NCBI RefSeq assembly: GCF_018881655.1
Contig: NZ_JACVPX010000003.1
Location: forward strand, 171,772-235,771
Source: Polynucleobacter sp. Tro8-14-1
GTDB lineage: Bacteria > Pseudomonadota > Gammaproteobacteria > Burkholderiales > Burkholderiaceae
DNA: 64,000 nucleotides
Direction of reading: 5' to 3'
Within the stretch, counting starts at the first letter, position 1; each line of letters opens with the position of its first letter. Both the position numbers and the translations under genes were made by a program. The notes beneath the pieces are model-generated. The model saw only the letters and a list, made by a program, of their open reading frames with translations. It was not told where the DNA came from and searched no databases. This document shows positions 1 to 11,445 of this stretch, piece after piece.

Positions 1-321
1 TATTGATAAAGGCACACCGCAATCCTTCAGTGCCTCAATAACCGGAAGCACTCTATCCAACTCTTCTTGCAACTCAACTGGTTCAGCACCAGGACGGGTT
101 GATTCCCCGCCAATATCAATGAGATCAACCCCGTTTTCGATCATTAACTCCGCTTGTGCAATAGCATCTTTAGCGCTTCTGAATTTACCACCATCAAAAA
201 AAGAATCCGGCGTTGCATTCAGAATGCCCATCACAATCGGGCGCTTGCGTTTGGAGAAATCAAAGAGAAAACGCCCACAACGCCAAGTTGTGGGCATCTC
301 TTGAAGGCTTTGATAATGCAT
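1..321 (-). CDS. folP: Dihydropteroate synthase, N-terminal part (cut by window edge)
   Basis: Folate biosynthesis enzyme that joins p-aminobenzoate to the pterin diphosphate to make dihydropteroate in the cytoplasm. Only the first ~107 codons are in the window. The family motifs MGILNATPDSF (about residues 34-44) and DIGGESTRPGA (about 74-84) are both visible, so the assignment is secure. It lies 25 bases after the ftsH stop codon, in the usual rlmE-ftsH-folP order. The start is uncertain: the ATG at 321 has no clear Shine-Dalgarno sequence, and the ATG at 297 gives an N terminus (MPTTWRCGRF) closer to Burkholderia relatives as I remember them. Confidence 0.93.
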   Translation of the reverse strand, partial: MHYQSLQEMPTTWRCGRFLFDFSKRKRPIVMGILNATPDSFFDGGKFRSAKDAIAQAELMIENGVDLIDIGGESTRPGAEPVELQEELDRVLPVIEALKDCGVPLSI

Positions 322-346
322 CAAAGACTACAGCTAAATAGTGTAA

Positions 347-2224
347 TTAAGCGGTAGCTGGAGCGCTGCCAGTAGCAGGGCCAGGAGTACCAGCGGAATT
401 ACCAAACTGAGTTGCTGGAGGTGGCTTAGGTGCACGTGGTGGGCGACCTTCCATGATGTCATTGATTTGCTCTGCATCAATAGTTTCCCATTCCAGTAAA
501 GCTGCAACCATCGCTTCAACCTTATCTCGGTTTTGTTCCAAGATCGATCTAGCTAAAGCATACTGACTATCAATCAACGTACGTATTTCAGCATCTACCT
601 TTTGTTGGGTTAGTTCAGAAACTGTTTTGGTGCTGTTGCGACCAAAAATACTTTCTGATTCGGTATCAACATAAACCATGGTGCCCAAGCTATCACTCAT
701 GCCATAACGAGTCACCATATCACGAGCCATTTTCGTAGCGCGTTCAAAATCATTGGAAGCGCCAGTACTTGAAGAATGCAAGAACAACTCTTCTGCAGCA
801 CGACCACCAAACAAAATAGCCAGCTCTTCCATCATGCGATCTTTATACAAGTTCACACGATCAAACTCAGGTAGCTGCCAAGTCACACCCAACGCCATAC
901 CTCGCGGCATGATGGTAACTTTATGAACAGGGTCAGCCTTAGGTAAAACCTTAGCTACAACAGCATGGCCAGACTCGTGATATGCGGTGTTGCGACGCTC
1001 TTCTTCGCGCATAACAGCTGACTTGCGCTCAGGCCCCATATAAATTTTATCTTTAGCGTCTTCAAAGTCTTTCATATCTACTGCACGCTTATTTCGACGT
1101 GCCGCAAACAATGCAGATTCATTTACCAAGTTCGCCAAATCTGCTCCTGAGAAACCAGGAGTGCCGCGAGCCAAAACAGCAGCATTAACGTCAGGATCGA
1201 TTGGAACCTTACGCATATGCACTTGCAAAATTTGCTCACGACCACGGATGTCTGGCAAACCTACGTGCACTTGTCGATCGAAACGTCCTGGACGCAACAA
1301 AGCTTTATCAAGCACATCAGAGCGGTTTGTTGCAGCGACTACGATCACGCCACTATTACTTTCGAAACCATCCATCTCAACCAGCATTTGGTTTAGTGTT
1401 TGTTCGCGTTCATCATTGCCGCCACCCATGCCGGCACCGCGATGACGACCAACAGCGTCAATCTCATCAATAAAGATGATGCAAGGAGAATTTTTCTTGG
1501 CGTTTTCAAACATGTCACGAACACGTGATGCACCAACACCAACAAACATCTCCACGAAGTCAGAGCCTGAGATCGAGAAGAATGGCACCTTAGCCTCACC
1601 CGCGATGGCGCGAGCCAAAAGAGTCTTACCAGTACCTGGAGGCCCTACAAGCAACACACCATGCGGAATACGACCGCCGAGCTTTTGAAATTTTTGGGGA
1701 TCTTTTAAGAAATCAACAATCTCAAAGACCTCCTCTTTGGCTTCATCGCAACCTGCAACGTCGGCAAAGGTAACCGTATTGCTATTCTCATCAATCAAGC
1801 GCGCTTTAGATTTGCCAAAGGAGAATGCACCGCCCTTACCGCCACCTTGCATTTGGCGCATCATGAAAAACCAAAAGCCAATAATTAATAAGGTAGGGCC
1901 AAGATAGTACAAAGCAGAAACCAACATATTCGGTTCGTCATCAGCTTTGCCGGTAACTTGAACTCCATATTTCATGAGGTCACCAACCATCCAGATATCA
2001 CCTGGAGAGATGATGGAGTATTTAGTGCCGTCAGCAGGCGTCACTTGTAATGTGCGACCTTGTACATCTACGCGCTTTACTTTGCCGGCCTTAGCGTCAT
2101 CCATGAATTGGGAATACGTCACCTGAGTTTGGTCCTTAGGCTTATCAAACTGTTTAAAAACAGTGAAAAGCACCAAGCCCACAATGAGCCACACGCCGAT
2201 TTTTTGGAACATATTGCTGTTCAA
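347..2224 (-). CDS. ftsH: ATP-dependent zinc metalloprotease FtsH
   Basis: Membrane-anchored AAA+ protease that degrades unfolded membrane proteins and short-lived regulators. The 625-residue protein has two membrane segments (about 10-25 and 101-121), Walker A GPPGTGKT (194-201), Walker B FIDEID (251-256), the second region of homology ending RPGRFDR (311-317), and the zinc site HESGH (416-420). The C-terminal tail is rich in proline and alanine. The start is a TTG at 2224: an AAAGGA ribosome-binding site lies 7 bases before it, whereas the first in-frame ATG (2212) is too far from that site. It follows rlmE by 146 bases and precedes folP. I found no convincing heat-shock promoter in the gap. 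Confidence 0.97.
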   Translation of the reverse strand: MNSNMFQKIGVWLIVGLVLFTVFKQFDKPKDQTQVTYSQFMDDAKAGKVKRVDVQGRTLQVTPADGTKYSIISPGDIWMVGDLMKYGVQVTGKADDEPNMLVSALYYLGPTLLIIGFWFFMMRQMQGGGKGGAFSFGKSKARLIDENSNTVTFADVAGCDEAKEEVFEIVDFLKDPQKFQKLGGRIPHGVLLVGPPGTGKTLLARAIAGEAKVPFFSISGSDFVEMFVGVGASRVRDMFENAKKNSPCIIFIDEIDAVGRHRGAGMGGGNDEREQTLNQMLVEMDGFESNSGVIVVAATNRSDVLDKALLRPGRFDRQVHVGLPDIRGREQILQVHMRKVPIDPDVNAAVLARGTPGFSGADLANLVNESALFAARRNKRAVDMKDFEDAKDKIYMGPERKSAVMREEERRNTAYHESGHAVVAKVLPKADPVHKVTIMPRGMALGVTWQLPEFDRVNLYKDRMMEELAILFGGRAAEELFLHSSSTGASNDFERATKMARDMVTRYGMSDSLGTMVYVDTESESIFGRNSTKTVSELTQQKVDAEIRTLIDSQYALARSILEQNRDKVEAMVAALLEWETIDAEQINDIMEGRPPRAPKPPPATQFGNSAGTPGPATGSAPATA

Positions 2225-2370
2225 AATGAGTCCTTTTCTGGAGTGAACCAGGAGTTAAAGCGATTTGCTTCCTAAGTATTTGATTCTACTACCACCCTTT
2301 TTCAAGAGCTAATGGCATATATATTTGATAAAACCCTATAAAAACGGGGGTATTAGCCAGTGTTTAGAGC

Positions 2371-3045
2371 CTATTTAGGAGGTTTAAGGTTTCTACCCAA
2401 AAGGAAGATCTCAGAAGACTTTGCTCTAGATGCTTTAGGTTTGCGGGAGGCAACCGTTTTGAAGACCTTTTTAAAGGATTCCACTATTTGGCTATAGCCA
2501 CTACCGTTAAAACATTTAATTAAAAGCGCACCTTCAGGCTTCAGATGAGCGGTAGCGAAGTCTAGGGCTATCTCTGCTAAAAAAGCCATTCTGGCTGCAT
2601 CAGCAACACCAACCCCAGAAAGATTTGGCGCCATGTCCGATAGAACTAAATCGACTTTGCCTTCGGCACTCTTCGGTAAAAGCGCCTCTAAAGCAGCCAG
2701 CCCCTCTTCCTCCCTAAAATCACCCTGAATAAAGCTTACGTCAGCTATATCTTCCATTGGCAAAATATCGATGGCAATAATCTGACCATCTGGCTTGCCT
2801 GACTCAATTTTGGGATTGCTTTTACCAAGCTCAGTGAGGCGATTGCGGACGTACTGAGACCAACTCCCGGGAGCGCTCCCTAAGTCCACAATAGTCATAC
2901 CTGCCTTGATAAGATGATCTTGCTCGTCAATTTCACTGAGCTTATAAACCGCTCTAGCGCGGTAGCCCTCTTTTTGAGCCATCTTCACATAGGGATCGGA
3001 TAGATGATCCTGCAACCAACTTTTATTAAATTTATTCTTTGCCAA
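2371..3045 (-). CDS. rlmE: 23S rRNA 2'-O-methyltransferase RlmE (FtsJ/RrmJ)
   Basis: Methylates a uridine of the 23S rRNA A-loop late in 50S assembly (U2552 in E. coli). The 224-residue protein has the S-adenosylmethionine site DLGSAPGSW (54-62) and the K-D-K-E catalytic set at K35, D137 (in DMAPN), K177 and E212. The length is close to the family norm of about 210. It is transcribed toward ftsH and diverges from yhbY, another ribosome-assembly gene, across 126 bases, which matches the conserved yhbY/rlmE/ftsH arrangement of proteobacteria. Confidence 0.96.
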   Translation of the reverse strand: MAKNKFNKSWLQDHLSDPYVKMAQKEGYRARAVYKLSEIDEQDHLIKAGMTIVDLGSAPGSWSQYVRNRLTELGKSNPKIESGKPDGQIIAIDILPMEDIADVSFIQGDFREEEGLAALEALLPKSAEGKVDLVLSDMAPNLSGVGVADAARMAFLAEIALDFATAHLKPEGALLIKCFNGSGYSQIVESFKKVFKTVASRKPKASRAKSSEIFLLGRNLKPPK

Positions 3046-3171
3046 AACTTACCTACTTTCGCCGTCTATTTTCCTGGTTTCTGAGCTCTAAAGCAAAAGG
3101 AATCGATCAAAATACAGGCAAATTCAAGCTAAAAGGGCAATTTAGACCCTCAATGCTCTATCATCAACACC

Positions 3172-3798
3172 ATGACTGCACTCACTATTACCCCTGCACA
3201 ACGTAAATCCCTCAAAGCTGACGCTCACGACCTAAGTCCTGTTGTCATGATTGGTGGCGATGGCTTAACACCTGCTGTAATCAAAGAAGCTAAATTAGCC
3301 ATCAATCATCACGGATTAATCAAGATCCGTGTTTTTGGTGATGAGCGTGAGGCACGTATTGCTATGTATGAAGAGCTTTGCGACAAACTTGATGCTGCTC
3401 CAGTTCAACATATCGGCAAGTTACTTGTGTTGTGGAAACCAAAAGATATGGTGGATGAGGCTTTTAGTAATCTAGGTAGATCAAGTAAGCAAACTAAAAA
3501 ATCTTTGCAGGCTCCTCGTACGAAACGCCAGCCAAATCGTGCTCCAGCAAAAGCCGGTGTCCGCACGAGTACCTCTGAAAGATCGGATCGTCGCTCTGCT
3601 TCAAATGCGGCACCATTTGCACGTGCTGCGGCAGTGAAATCGGCAACACCTAAGAAGCGGGTTTTACGCTCTGAAGCGGCTGAGTCAAAAATTGGCTGGT
3701 CTTCTCCCGGCTACAGAAAAGCGGTTGCTGCGCCAGCACCGATTAAGAAGCGTAAAGTCAGAATGAGCAGCACTAAGAAAAAGTCACTTGGCTCTTAA
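3172..3798 (+). CDS. yhbY: YhbY-family RNA-binding protein with long basic C-terminal tail
   Basis: CRS1-YhbY (CRM) domain protein; family members bind pre-50S ribosomal particles. The domain fills about residues 4-98 and includes the loop VMIGGDGLT, equivalent to the GxxG RNA-binding loop. The standalone bacterial protein is usually about 100 residues, but this one is 208. Residues 104-208 are a low-complexity tail rich in Lys, Arg, Ala and Ser, ending in clusters such as KKRKVR and KKKS. The tail probably adds nonspecific RNA binding (inference). It diverges from rlmE and ends at a bidirectional terminator shared with the DUF4149 gene. Confidence 0.92.
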   Translation: MTALTITPAQRKSLKADAHDLSPVVMIGGDGLTPAVIKEAKLAINHHGLIKIRVFGDEREARIAMYEELCDKLDAAPVQHIGKLLVLWKPKDMVDEAFSNLGRSSKQTKKSLQAPRTKRQPNRAPAKAGVRTSTSERSDRRSASNAAPFARAAAVKSATPKKRVLRSEAAESKIGWSSPGYRKAVAAPAPIKKRKVRMSSTKKKSLGS

Positions 3799-3816
3799 TT
3801 CAAGCAAGTGAAATAC

Positions 3817-3842
3817 AAAAACGCCGCTAGTCGGCGTTTTTT
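3817..3842. terminator. Bidirectional intrinsic terminator between yhbY and the DUF4149 gene
   Basis: A 6-bp stem (ACGCCG / CGGCGT, 3821-3837) with loop ctagt is flanked by AAAA on the left and a T-run on the right, so it can stop transcription in both directions. The TAG stop codon of the minus-strand gene (3827-3829) lies inside the hairpin. Confidence 0.85.
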
Positions 3843-4300
3843 GTTGCCCGCCAAACCAAGGCTAGGCCAAGTGCCGCTTGAATCATAAAGATTGCACTAG
3901 AAACACCATGGAGGCGTGAAAATAATGTGGCATTAGTGGACTCGCGAACCGACAAGCCTGAATAGAGCGCTTGATCTCTCAACGAATCCATCCAAGGAAT
4001 AATGATGAATGCTGCAGCAACAGTGCATGCGAGCATTCCCAATAAGATCCAACGAACGATGCGGTAACGGTCGCCACCCCGTCTTACTAGGTGATTTGCC
4101 ATCACCATTAGAAATGCGCTTAAGGCGACACCGATATAGGCAGTGGTTTTGAAGAGATTTGCTGCAATCATGCCGGCAACCTGTCTGTCTCCCAAACTAG
4201 AGAACAAAACAGGCACCACCAGAAATCCAATGGCGATGAAACTACCAACCCAAAGACCTGATATCAGGCTAAATATTCTTTGGGTGCGGATGTGGGGCAT
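3827..4300 (-). CDS. DUF4149 domain-containing membrane protein
   Basis: A 157-residue inner-membrane protein of unknown function with four hydrophobic segments (about 14-33, 50-67, 82-103 and 132-150). The first has the WVGSFIAIGFLVVPVLF pattern typical of the DUF4149/TMEM205-like family. Its ATG shares a base with the greA stop codon (TAATG at 4298-4302), so the two are probably translationally coupled. It is the last gene of the carA-carB-greA run. No catalytic motif is visible. Confidence 0.85.
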   Translation of the reverse strand: MPHIRTQRIFSLISGLWVGSFIAIGFLVVPVLFSSLGDRQVAGMIAANLFKTTAYIGVALSAFLMVMANHLVRRGGDRYRIVRWILLGMLACTVAAAFIIIPWMDSLRDQALYSGLSVRESTNATLFSRLHGVSSAIFMIQAALGLALVWRATKNAD

Positions 4301-4776
4301 TAGACGTAACGCACAGCCAAGATTTCAACTTCGCGATTGCCACCTGGGGCTTGTACAGCAACAACGTCACCCTCTTCTTTACCTATTAATGCACGAGCTA
4401 TCGGTGAGCTGATGGAGATTTTCTTAACGGCAATATCCGCCTCATCATCTCCAACGATTTGATAGGTGAGCTTAGTGCCATCTTCTAAATCCTCAAGATC
4501 AACAGTAGCACCAAATACTATGCGGCCAGCAACATCCAAAGTAGCAGGGTCAATAATTTGAGCTGCCGATAACTTGCCTTCTAATTCTTGAATGCGGCCT
4601 TCAATGAAGCCCTGCTTCTCTTTAGCAGCATCGTATTCAGCATTCTCAGAGAGATCACCTTGAGCGCGAGCCTCGGAGATGGCATTAATAACAGAAGGAC
4701 GTTCAACATGTTTAAGACGGTGCAGCTCCTCTTTGAGAAGTTCTGCACCGCGCTTAGTAATCGGAATTGTGCTCAT
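4300..4776 (-). CDS. greA: Transcription elongation factor GreA
   Basis: Binds the secondary channel of RNA polymerase and stimulates cleavage of backtracked transcripts. The 158 residues are the standard length: an N-terminal coiled coil (about 1-75) with the acidic tip [13 protein letters not shown], then the FKBP-like C-terminal domain containing [14 protein letters not shown]. It lies 58 bases after carB with no strong terminator between, so it may be cotranscribed with carAB, and it overlaps the DUF4149 start by one base. Confidence 0.97.
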   Translation of the reverse strand: MSTIPITKRGAELLKEELHRLKHVERPSVINAISEARAQGDLSENAEYDAAKEKQGFIEGRIQELEGKLSAAQIIDPATLDVAGRIVFGATVDLEDLEDGTKLTYQIVGDDEADIAVKKISISSPIARALIGKEEGDVVAVQAPGGNREVEILAVRYV

Positions 4777-4834
4777 GAAACTAACCTAACTTAAATTCTT
4801 GCGCAAAATCGCGCGTATAAAAGTTAATTTTAGA

Positions 4835-7800
4835 TTAAATGAGCTCCCGATGTAAGTTTTGCAAGGAATAAACCTCGAGGGAGTCGAGTCGGCCATTTTC
4901 AGAGGCCAACAAACCATCCATCACTGCTCGTGCGGCACTAATAGTTGTGTAATAAGTAACGCCATTAGCCTGAGCGCTGGTTCGAATCGATCTAGAGTCA
5001 GCAATCGCCGTCCGGGTCTCATCCACAGTAGTAAATACCAGTGAAATCTCGCCATTCTTAATGAAATCCACAATATGGGGGCGTCCATCCTTTACTTTGT
5101 TGACTACTTTTACGGGTAAGCCAGCCGCTTCAATTGCTGCCGCAGTACCTTTAGTGGCAACCATCGGGAAGCCCAGTTGATGTAACAACTTAGCGACTTC
5201 AATTGCTTTTGGCTTGTCGCTATCTTTGACGGTCAAAAGAACTGTTCCGCTCTTCGGTAATTTGATGCCAGCGCCCAACTGTGACTTAAATAAAGCCTCG
5301 CCAAAGGTCTTGCCAACACCCATCACTTCGCCAGTGGAGCGCATTTCTGGTCCGAGAATTGGATCAATGCCTGGGAATTTATTAAATGGAAATACGGCTT
5401 CTTTAACCGAGAAGTATGGCGGTTTCACTTCTGTTTTGATACCCTGCTGTTCTAGTGTCTGACCAACCATACAACGCGCGGCAATCTTTGCAAGCTGTAG
5501 GCCTGTTGCCTTAGATACGAAAGGTACAGTACGAGATGCTCGCGGATTAACCTCAAGGACATAAATTACATCTTTGCCATCTACATTCTGAATCGCAAAC
5601 TGGACGTTCATCAGGCCAACAACATTGAGACCTTTGGCCATAGCTGCAGTTTGACGCTTAATCTCTTCTACAGTCGCATCAGATAAAGAATATGGAGGTA
5701 ATGAGCAGGCTGAATCACCTGAGTGAACACCGGCTTGCTCAATATGTTCCATGACGCCACCGATAAACACGGCTGTGCCATCGCTGATGCAATCGACGTC
5801 ACATTCGATAGCATCATTCAAGAAGCGATCTAGCAGCACAGGAGAGTCATGGGATACCTTAACGGCTTCACGCATGTAACGCTCAAGGTCGCGACCATCA
5901 TGAACGATTTCCATTGCACGACCACCCAAGACATAGGAAGGACGAACCACTAATGGATAACCAATTTCCTCGGCAAGCTTGAGAGCCTCTTCTTCAGTAC
6001 GCGCTGTACGGTTAGGTGGCTGACGCAATCCGAGATCCTGTAGTAGCTTCTGGAAGCGTTCGCGATCTTCTGCTGCATCAATCATATCTGGTGAAGTGCC
6101 GATAATTGGAACACCATTGCGCTCAAGATCTAAAGCCAATTTCAAAGGAGTTTGACCGCCGTATTGAACAATGACGCCCTTTGGTTTTTCTTTAGCAACA
6201 ATCTCCAATACATCTTCAAGAGTTAGAGGCTCAAAGTACAGGCGATCTGAGGTGTCGTAGTCAGTCGATACGGTTTCAGGGTTGCAGTTAACCATGATGG
6301 TTTCGTAGCCATCATCACGCATTGCTAAAGCAGCATGCACACAGCAATAGTCAAACTCAATGCCTTGACCAATTCGGTTAGGACCGCCACCCAAAACCAT
6401 GATCTTCTCTTTATTGGTTGGCTGTGACTCGCACTCGCCATGTTCTGCTTCGTATGTTGAATACAGATAAGCAGTATTAGTCGAGAATTCAGCCGCGCAA
6501 GTATCTACACGCTTATAGACAGGAACAACATTTAAACGATGGCGCGCAGCACGAACGGACGCAGCGTCAACTTTGAGTAACTTTGCTAAGCGGCGATCGG
6601 AGAAACCTTTTTGCTTTACAAAGCGTAACTCAGGAGCTGTTAGGCTATCGATCTTGCGCTGCTTAAGCTCAGTCTCAATGGTGATCAGTTCTTCAATTTG
6701 CTCCAGGAACCAAGGATCAACTTTAGTTTCACTATAGATCTCATCAAGACCCATACCCATGCGGAATGCGTCTGCCAAATACCAAATGCGATCTGGACCC
6801 GGCTCATTAATTTCATTAATGATGTCATCAAGGTCTGTGGATACTTCATCCAAGCCGTCAACACCAACCTCAAGACCGCGGAGCGCTTTTTGGAAAGACT
6901 CCTGGAAAGTCCGGCCAATGGCCATGACTTCGCCAACTGACTTCATCTGCGTTGTTAGGCGGGAATCAGCCTGCGGGAACTTTTCAAATGCAAAACGTGG
7001 AATCTTGGTAACAACGTAATCGATTGAAGGCTCAAATGATGCTGGTGTAGCGCCGCCAGTAATATCATTCTTGAGTTCATCAAGGGTATAACCCACGGCC
7101 AATTTAGCCGCAATCTTTGCAATTGGGAAGCCTGTAGCCTTTGATGCTAAAGCCGAGGAACGGGATACCCTTGGATTCATCTCAATGACGATCATGCGAC
7201 CATCTACTGGATTAATTGAGAACTGAACGTTAGACCCACCGGTATCAACGCCAATTTCTCTCAGAACCGCAATCGATGCATTACGCATGATTTGATATTC
7301 TTTATCCGTCAACGTTTGCGCAGGCGCTACGGTAATTGAGTCACCGGTATGCACACCCATTGGATCCAAGTTTTCAATTGAACAAACGATGATGCAGTTG
7401 TCATTGCGATCGCGCACGACTTCCATCTCGAATTCTTTCCAGCCCAAGAGAGACTCTTCGATCAAGAGCTCACGTGTTGGTGATAAATCGAGACCACGTT
7501 TACAAATCTCTTCAAATTCTTCACGGTTATAGGCAATACCTCCACCTGATCCGCCCATGGTGAATGATGGACGAATGACTACCGGGAAACCTGAGCTGCC
7601 AGTTTGCTTCTGAATTTGCTGCTGAACCTCATGTGCCTCATCCATTGAGTGCGCAATGCCGGATTTTGCAGAGCCTAGGCCAATTTTGGTCATAGCCTCT
7701 TTAAACTTTTGGCGATCTTCTGCTTTATCAATGGCTTCTGGTGAAGCGCCAATCAATTCGCAGCCGTATTTCTCTAAAACACCATGACGGTGCAGATCTA

Positions 7801-8098
7801 ACGCGCAGTTCAGTGCAGTCTGACCACCCATGGTTGGCAAAATGGCATCAGGCTTTTCAGTAGCAATAATGCGTTCAACTACCTCCCAAGTAATCGGCTC
7901 GATGTATGTAACATCAGCCATCTCTGGATCAGTCATGATGGTTGCAGGATTGCTGTTGACCAAAATAACTTTGTAGCCTTCATCACGCAATGCCTTACAA
8001 GCTTGCGCTCCAGAGTAGTCAAACTCACAGGCCTGTCCAATCACAATCGGACCAGCTCCAATAATCAGGATGCTCTTAATGTCGCTACGCTTAGGCAT
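4835..8098 (-). CDS. carB: Carbamoyl-phosphate synthase large subunit
   Basis: Makes carbamoyl phosphate for pyrimidine and arginine synthesis from bicarbonate, ATP and ammonia channelled from CarA. The 1087 residues hold two homologous ATP-grasp halves (about 1-400 and 550-930), each with a pre-ATP-grasp segment ([19 protein letters not shown] and the matching [17 protein letters not shown]), an oligomerisation region between them, and a C-terminal MGS-like allosteric domain (from about 940). Its ATG overlaps the carA stop codon by one base (TAATG at 8096-8100), which would help keep subunit amounts matched. Confidence 0.98.
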   Translation of the reverse strand: MPKRSDIKSILIIGAGPIVIGQACEFDYSGAQACKALRDEGYKVILVNSNPATIMTDPEMADVTYIEPITWEVVERIIATEKPDAILPTMGGQTALNCALDLHRHGVLEKYGCELIGASPEAIDKAEDRQKFKEAMTKIGLGSAKSGIAHSMDEAHEVQQQIQKQTGSSGFPVVIRPSFTMGGSGGGIAYNREEFEEICKRGLDLSPTRELLIEESLLGWKEFEMEVVRDRNDNCIIVCSIENLDPMGVHTGDSITVAPAQTLTDKEYQIMRNASIAVLREIGVDTGGSNVQFSINPVDGRMIVIEMNPRVSRSSALASKATGFPIAKIAAKLAVGYTLDELKNDITGGATPASFEPSIDYVVTKIPRFAFEKFPQADSRLTTQMKSVGEVMAIGRTFQESFQKALRGLEVGVDGLDEVSTDLDDIINEINEPGPDRIWYLADAFRMGMGLDEIYSETKVDPWFLEQIEELITIETELKQRKIDSLTAPELRFVKQKGFSDRRLAKLLKVDAASVRAARHRLNVVPVYKRVDTCAAEFSTNTAYLYSTYEAEHGECESQPTNKEKIMVLGGGPNRIGQGIEFDYCCVHAALAMRDDGYETIMVNCNPETVSTDYDTSDRLYFEPLTLEDVLEIVAKEKPKGVIVQYGGQTPLKLALDLERNGVPIIGTSPDMIDAAEDRERFQKLLQDLGLRQPPNRTARTEEEALKLAEEIGYPLVVRPSYVLGGRAMEIVHDGRDLERYMREAVKVSHDSPVLLDRFLNDAIECDVDCISDGTAVFIGGVMEHIEQAGVHSGDSACSLPPYSLSDATVEEIKRQTAAMAKGLNVVGLMNVQFAIQNVDGKDVIYVLEVNPRASRTVPFVSKATGLQLAKIAARCMVGQTLEQQGIKTEVKPPYFSVKEAVFPFNKFPGIDPILGPEMRSTGEVMGVGKTFGEALFKSQLGAGIKLPKSGTVLLTVKDSDKPKAIEVAKLLHQLGFPMVATKGTAAAIEAAGLPVKVVNKVKDGRPHIVDFIKNGEISLVFTTVDETRTAIADSRSIRTSAQANGVTYYTTISAARAVMDGLLASENGRLDSLEVYSLQNLHRELI

Positions 8099-9291
8099 TA
8101 TTTGCCCTCCTTCTTGGCAGCATTCATTAGCTCCACAAAACGATCAAATAAATAGGCAATGTCATGAGGACCTGGTGAGGCCTCAGGATGTCCTTGGAAA
8201 CACAGTGCTGGCTTGTCATTCCATGCCAAACCTTGTAAAGATCCATCAAATAAAGACACGTGGGTTACGCGAATATTGCTTGGTAATGTATTGGCATCAA
8301 CAGCAAATCCATGGTTTTGAGAAGTGATGGCAACACGGCCTGTATCTAGATCTTTTACAGGGTGATTAGCGCCATGGTGGCCGAACTTCATCTTCAATGT
8401 CTTGGCGCCTGCTGCAAGACCCATGATTTGATGTCCTAGACAGATGCCAAAGGTCGGAACACCCTTTTCTATAATTTCTTTAGCGGCAGTGATAGCGTAA
8501 TCACAAGGACCAGGATCGCCAGGGCCATTTGAGAAGAACACGCCATCTGGATTCATGGCCAGCACTTCTGCTGCGCTAGTTTGTGCTGGCACAACTGTTA
8601 ATTGACAGCCACGCTCAGTCAGCATTCGCAAGATATTGCGTTTCACACCAAAGTCGTAAGCAACTACCTTTTTGATTGGCTTGCTAGTATCTAATGCTCT
8701 ATAAGCAGGCTTGCCATTTGGCCCATGAAGATCCCATTCAGCCTCGCGCCACTCATAGGCTTTCTTAGTAGTCACAACCTTTGCAAGATCTAAGCCTGAC
8801 ATACCAGGGAAAGCTTTAGCAAGTTCAAGAGCCTTCGCGCCTAAAGATTCATAGCTATCACCTAATTTGCCAGCAACAATAGCGCCGGATTGAGCGCCCT
8901 TATCACGCAGAGTTCTGGTGAGCTTGCGTGTATCAATGCCAGCAATCCCTAAAACACCAGCTTTGGTAAGGCAGTCATCCAAGGAGCCCTCTGAGCGGAA
9001 ATTGGATACGCGTTTTGGAAGATCCTTCACCACCAAGCCTGCCGCATGAATCTGATCTGATTCCGCATCTTGAGCATTTACACCGACATTACCGATATGC
9101 GGGTAAGTTAAGGTAACAATTTGGCGTGAGTAGCTAGGATCAGTAATGATCTCTTGATATCCAGTCAATGCAGTATTGAATACGACTTCACCAGTAGTTT
9201 CGCCAGGGGCGCCAATGCTAAAACCGGGAAATAATGTGCCGTCGGCTAGGGCCAACACGGCTGGGGGAAAAGAAGGAAGCAAGGGTGACAA
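8098..9291 (-). CDS. carA: Carbamoyl-phosphate synthase small (glutaminase) subunit
   Basis: Glutamine amidotransferase subunit that supplies ammonia to CarB. The N-terminal CPSase domain (about 12-150) begins LALADGT. The class I glutaminase domain has nucleophile C284 in GICLGHQ and the pair H368/E370 in GHPE. No ATG fits the N terminus. A TTG at 9291 has GGAG five bases upstream. A second TTG at 9282 would give [16 protein letters not shown], which resembles Burkholderia CarA as I recall it. I keep 9291 because of its ribosome-binding site. It is the first gene of carAB-greA; no good promoter was identified in the 180 bases upstream. Confidence 0.96.
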   Translation of the reverse strand: MSPLLPSFPPAVLALADGTLFPGFSIGAPGETTGEVVFNTALTGYQEIITDPSYSRQIVTLTYPHIGNVGVNAQDAESDQIHAAGLVVKDLPKRVSNFRSEGSLDDCLTKAGVLGIAGIDTRKLTRTLRDKGAQSGAIVAGKLGDSYESLGAKALELAKAFPGMSGLDLAKVVTTKKAYEWREAEWDLHGPNGKPAYRALDTSKPIKKVVAYDFGVKRNILRMLTERGCQLTVVPAQTSAAEVLAMNPDGVFFSNGPGDPGPCDYAITAAKEIIEKGVPTFGICLGHQIMGLAAGAKTLKMKFGHHGANHPVKDLDTGRVAITSQNHGFAVDANTLPSNIRVTHVSLFDGSLQGLAWNDKPALCFQGHPEASPGPHDIAYLFDRFVELMNAAKKEGK

Positions 9292-9471
9292 ACCATCTCC
9301 AGTCCCTGCTCCATCCGACGCTCAAAACCCCACAAAAGACTAGCCCGGGGATATTTTTGCGGGTGGTGAGTGTCTTTAAGCGCTAGGGTATTTATTAAGT
9401 TTCGAACCTTGCAATCATAACATTTTTGCTCGTAAACCCTTGGATATACAGCCAAATGGGGGCTGGAAGGT

Positions 9472-9504
9472 AAAAAGCTCCCCTAGCCTAATGGCTGGGA
9501 GAGC
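9472..9504 (-). terminator. Intrinsic terminator after prpE
   Basis: A 12-bp stem with one mismatch (GCTCTCCCAGCC / GGCTAGGGGAGC on the minus strand, 4-base loop) is followed by TTTTT. It sits just after the prpE stop and separates that run from carA. Confidence 0.88.
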
Positions 9505-9529
9505 AATTTATCCAAAAATGGGTGTTGTT

Positions 9530-11413
9530 TTAAGCCTTGGCGCTTTGCTCAATGATGGTCTTAATTTGAGCTAACACAGACTGGTCATCCATCGTGCTGA
9601 TATCGCCAGGATCGCGTCCTTCAGCTACAGCCTGAAGTGCACGACGAACGATTTTTCCTGAACGCGTCTTCGGTAAAGCCGTAACTATATAAACCCGGCC
9701 AGGTCGTGCAATCGCCCCTAAGGTGGTGTCTACAGTCTTCATGCACTCCGCTTCCAAGGTAGCAGTATGGGAGGCATCTTTTGGAATCACAAAGGCAATC
9801 GCGGCTTGTCCCTTTAATTTATCTTCAATACCAACCACGGCAACTTCTGAAACATTCGGATGGCTAGAAATACTTTCTTCGATTTCGCGAGTACCAAGAC
9901 GATGTCCAGCTACGTTGATCACGTCATCCGTACGACCCAAGATGAAGAAATAGCCATCTTTGTCTTTAATGCCCCAGTCAAAGGTGGAGTAAATTAATTT
10001 GCCTGGAATTGTTTCCCAATAAGTACTAACAAAGCGCTTGTCATCGCCCCAAATAGTTTGCATGCAACCTGGAGGTAATGGACCTTCAATAGCAATGACA
10101 CCCTTCTGATCTGGACCCAGCTCTTCGGAAGTAGCGTCATCAAGCAACTTCATGTTGTAACCAAATGATGGCACACCTGGTGAACCAAATTTATGTGGCA
10201 TGACTTCAACGCCACGTTGAATAGCAAGCATTGGCCAACCTGTTTCTGTCTGCCAGTAGTTATCGACAATTGGCTTATTAATTGCGCCATGAATCCAGCT
10301 GGCAGTCGGTTCATCCAAGGGCTCACCCGCCAAGAACAGAGCGCGCAATTTAGAAAGGTCATACTTGGTTAAGAAAGCGGGATCTTGTTTCTTCAGAACG
10401 CGAACTGCTGTTGGAGCAGAAAACATGACTGACACTTTGTACTTATTTACTAGCTCCCACCAAATGCCTGCATCAGGACGCAAGGGAGTGCCCTCGTACA
10501 TGATCGTGGCCATACCAGATAGCAATGGCGCATAAATAATGTAGCTGTGGCCAACAACCCAACCAATATCAGACGTACAGAACATGGCCTCACCAGCATT
10601 GCCGGTAAAGATATGTTTCATCGAGGCGGCGAGAGCCACTGCATAGCCGCCTGTATCACGCTGAACACCTTTAGGCTTTCCAGTTGTACCGGAGGTATAC
10701 AAAATATAGGAAGGATGTGTTGCATCAACCCATTCAACAGGCACTACATCATTTAAATGTTTTTGGCGTTCGCTTGCGTAATCTAAATCACGTCCAGCGA
10801 CGGTGGTGAATTCAGTCAAACCACGATTCACAATCAAAACCTTTTCAGGTTTGTATTCAGCCAGCGTAATTGCTTCATCAAGCAATGGCTTATAAGGAAC
10901 TGCTTTGCCACCACGTGCACCTGCTTCTGCAGTAACAATCAGCTTTGGTTTTGCATCATCAATGCGAGATGCCAAGCTGTGGGATGCAAAGCCACCAAAT
11001 ACAACAGAGTGAATGGCGCCAATGCGGGCGCAGGCAAGCATAGCAAAACAAGCTTCAGCAATCATTGGCATGTAAATGAGTACACGATCACCCTTTTTAA
11101 CGCCCGCTGCTTTGTAAATTGCTGCCATACGATTCACTTCTTCGTATAACTCTTTAAAGGTATATACCTTCTCTTGATTGGTTTCTGTAGAAACCGCAAC
11201 CAAGGCAATTTGATCTGGACGATCTTTTAAGTGACGATCAACTGCGTTGTAGCAAAGATTCGTTGAGCCACCCTCAAACCATTTAGCAAATGGTGGGTTG
11301 TCGTAATTAAGAACTTTGTTAAAAGGTTTTTCCCAATGTATTAACTGCGCTTGCTCACCCCAAAATCCATCCGGGTCTTTAATTGAACGTTCGTGGTGTG
11401 CTTTGTAGGACAT
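9530..11413 (-). CDS. prpE: Propionate--CoA ligase (acetyl-CoA synthetase family)
   Basis: Activates propionate to propionyl-CoA through an acyl-adenylate. At 627 residues it matches PrpE length. The AMP-binding signature is YTSGTTGKPKG followed by VQRDTGGYAVAL, a wording I associate with PrpE rather than acetate-specific Acs. Further signs are FLAGEPLDEPTASW, the DNYWQTETGWP substrate region, and the C-terminal acylation-target lysine in PKTRSGKIVRR. The start is the ATG at 11413, with CAGG 6 bases upstream; a TTG two codons earlier is possible. It lies 32 bases after mltD and ends at a strong terminator. No prpB/prpC/prpD genes are in the window, so acetate use cannot be excluded. Confidence 0.9.
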   Translation of the reverse strand: MSYKAHHERSIKDPDGFWGEQAQLIHWEKPFNKVLNYDNPPFAKWFEGGSTNLCYNAVDRHLKDRPDQIALVAVSTETNQEKVYTFKELYEEVNRMAAIYKAAGVKKGDRVLIYMPMIAEACFAMLACARIGAIHSVVFGGFASHSLASRIDDAKPKLIVTAEAGARGGKAVPYKPLLDEAITLAEYKPEKVLIVNRGLTEFTTVAGRDLDYASERQKHLNDVVPVEWVDATHPSYILYTSGTTGKPKGVQRDTGGYAVALAASMKHIFTGNAGEAMFCTSDIGWVVGHSYIIYAPLLSGMATIMYEGTPLRPDAGIWWELVNKYKVSVMFSAPTAVRVLKKQDPAFLTKYDLSKLRALFLAGEPLDEPTASWIHGAINKPIVDNYWQTETGWPMLAIQRGVEVMPHKFGSPGVPSFGYNMKLLDDATSEELGPDQKGVIAIEGPLPPGCMQTIWGDDKRFVSTYWETIPGKLIYSTFDWGIKDKDGYFFILGRTDDVINVAGHRLGTREIEESISSHPNVSEVAVVGIEDKLKGQAAIAFVIPKDASHTATLEAECMKTVDTTLGAIARPGRVYIVTALPKTRSGKIVRRALQAVAEGRDPGDISTMDDQSVLAQIKTIIEQSAKA

Positions 11414-11445
11414 GGTCAACCTGATCTCTTAAAAAGTTACTCAAA

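Noticed and set aside
2225..2370. A possible heat-shock (sigma-32) promoter for ftsH, from a CTTGAA-like hexamer.
   Set aside because: No CCCCAT-type -10 element lies at the required distance, and no sigma-70 pair was convincing.
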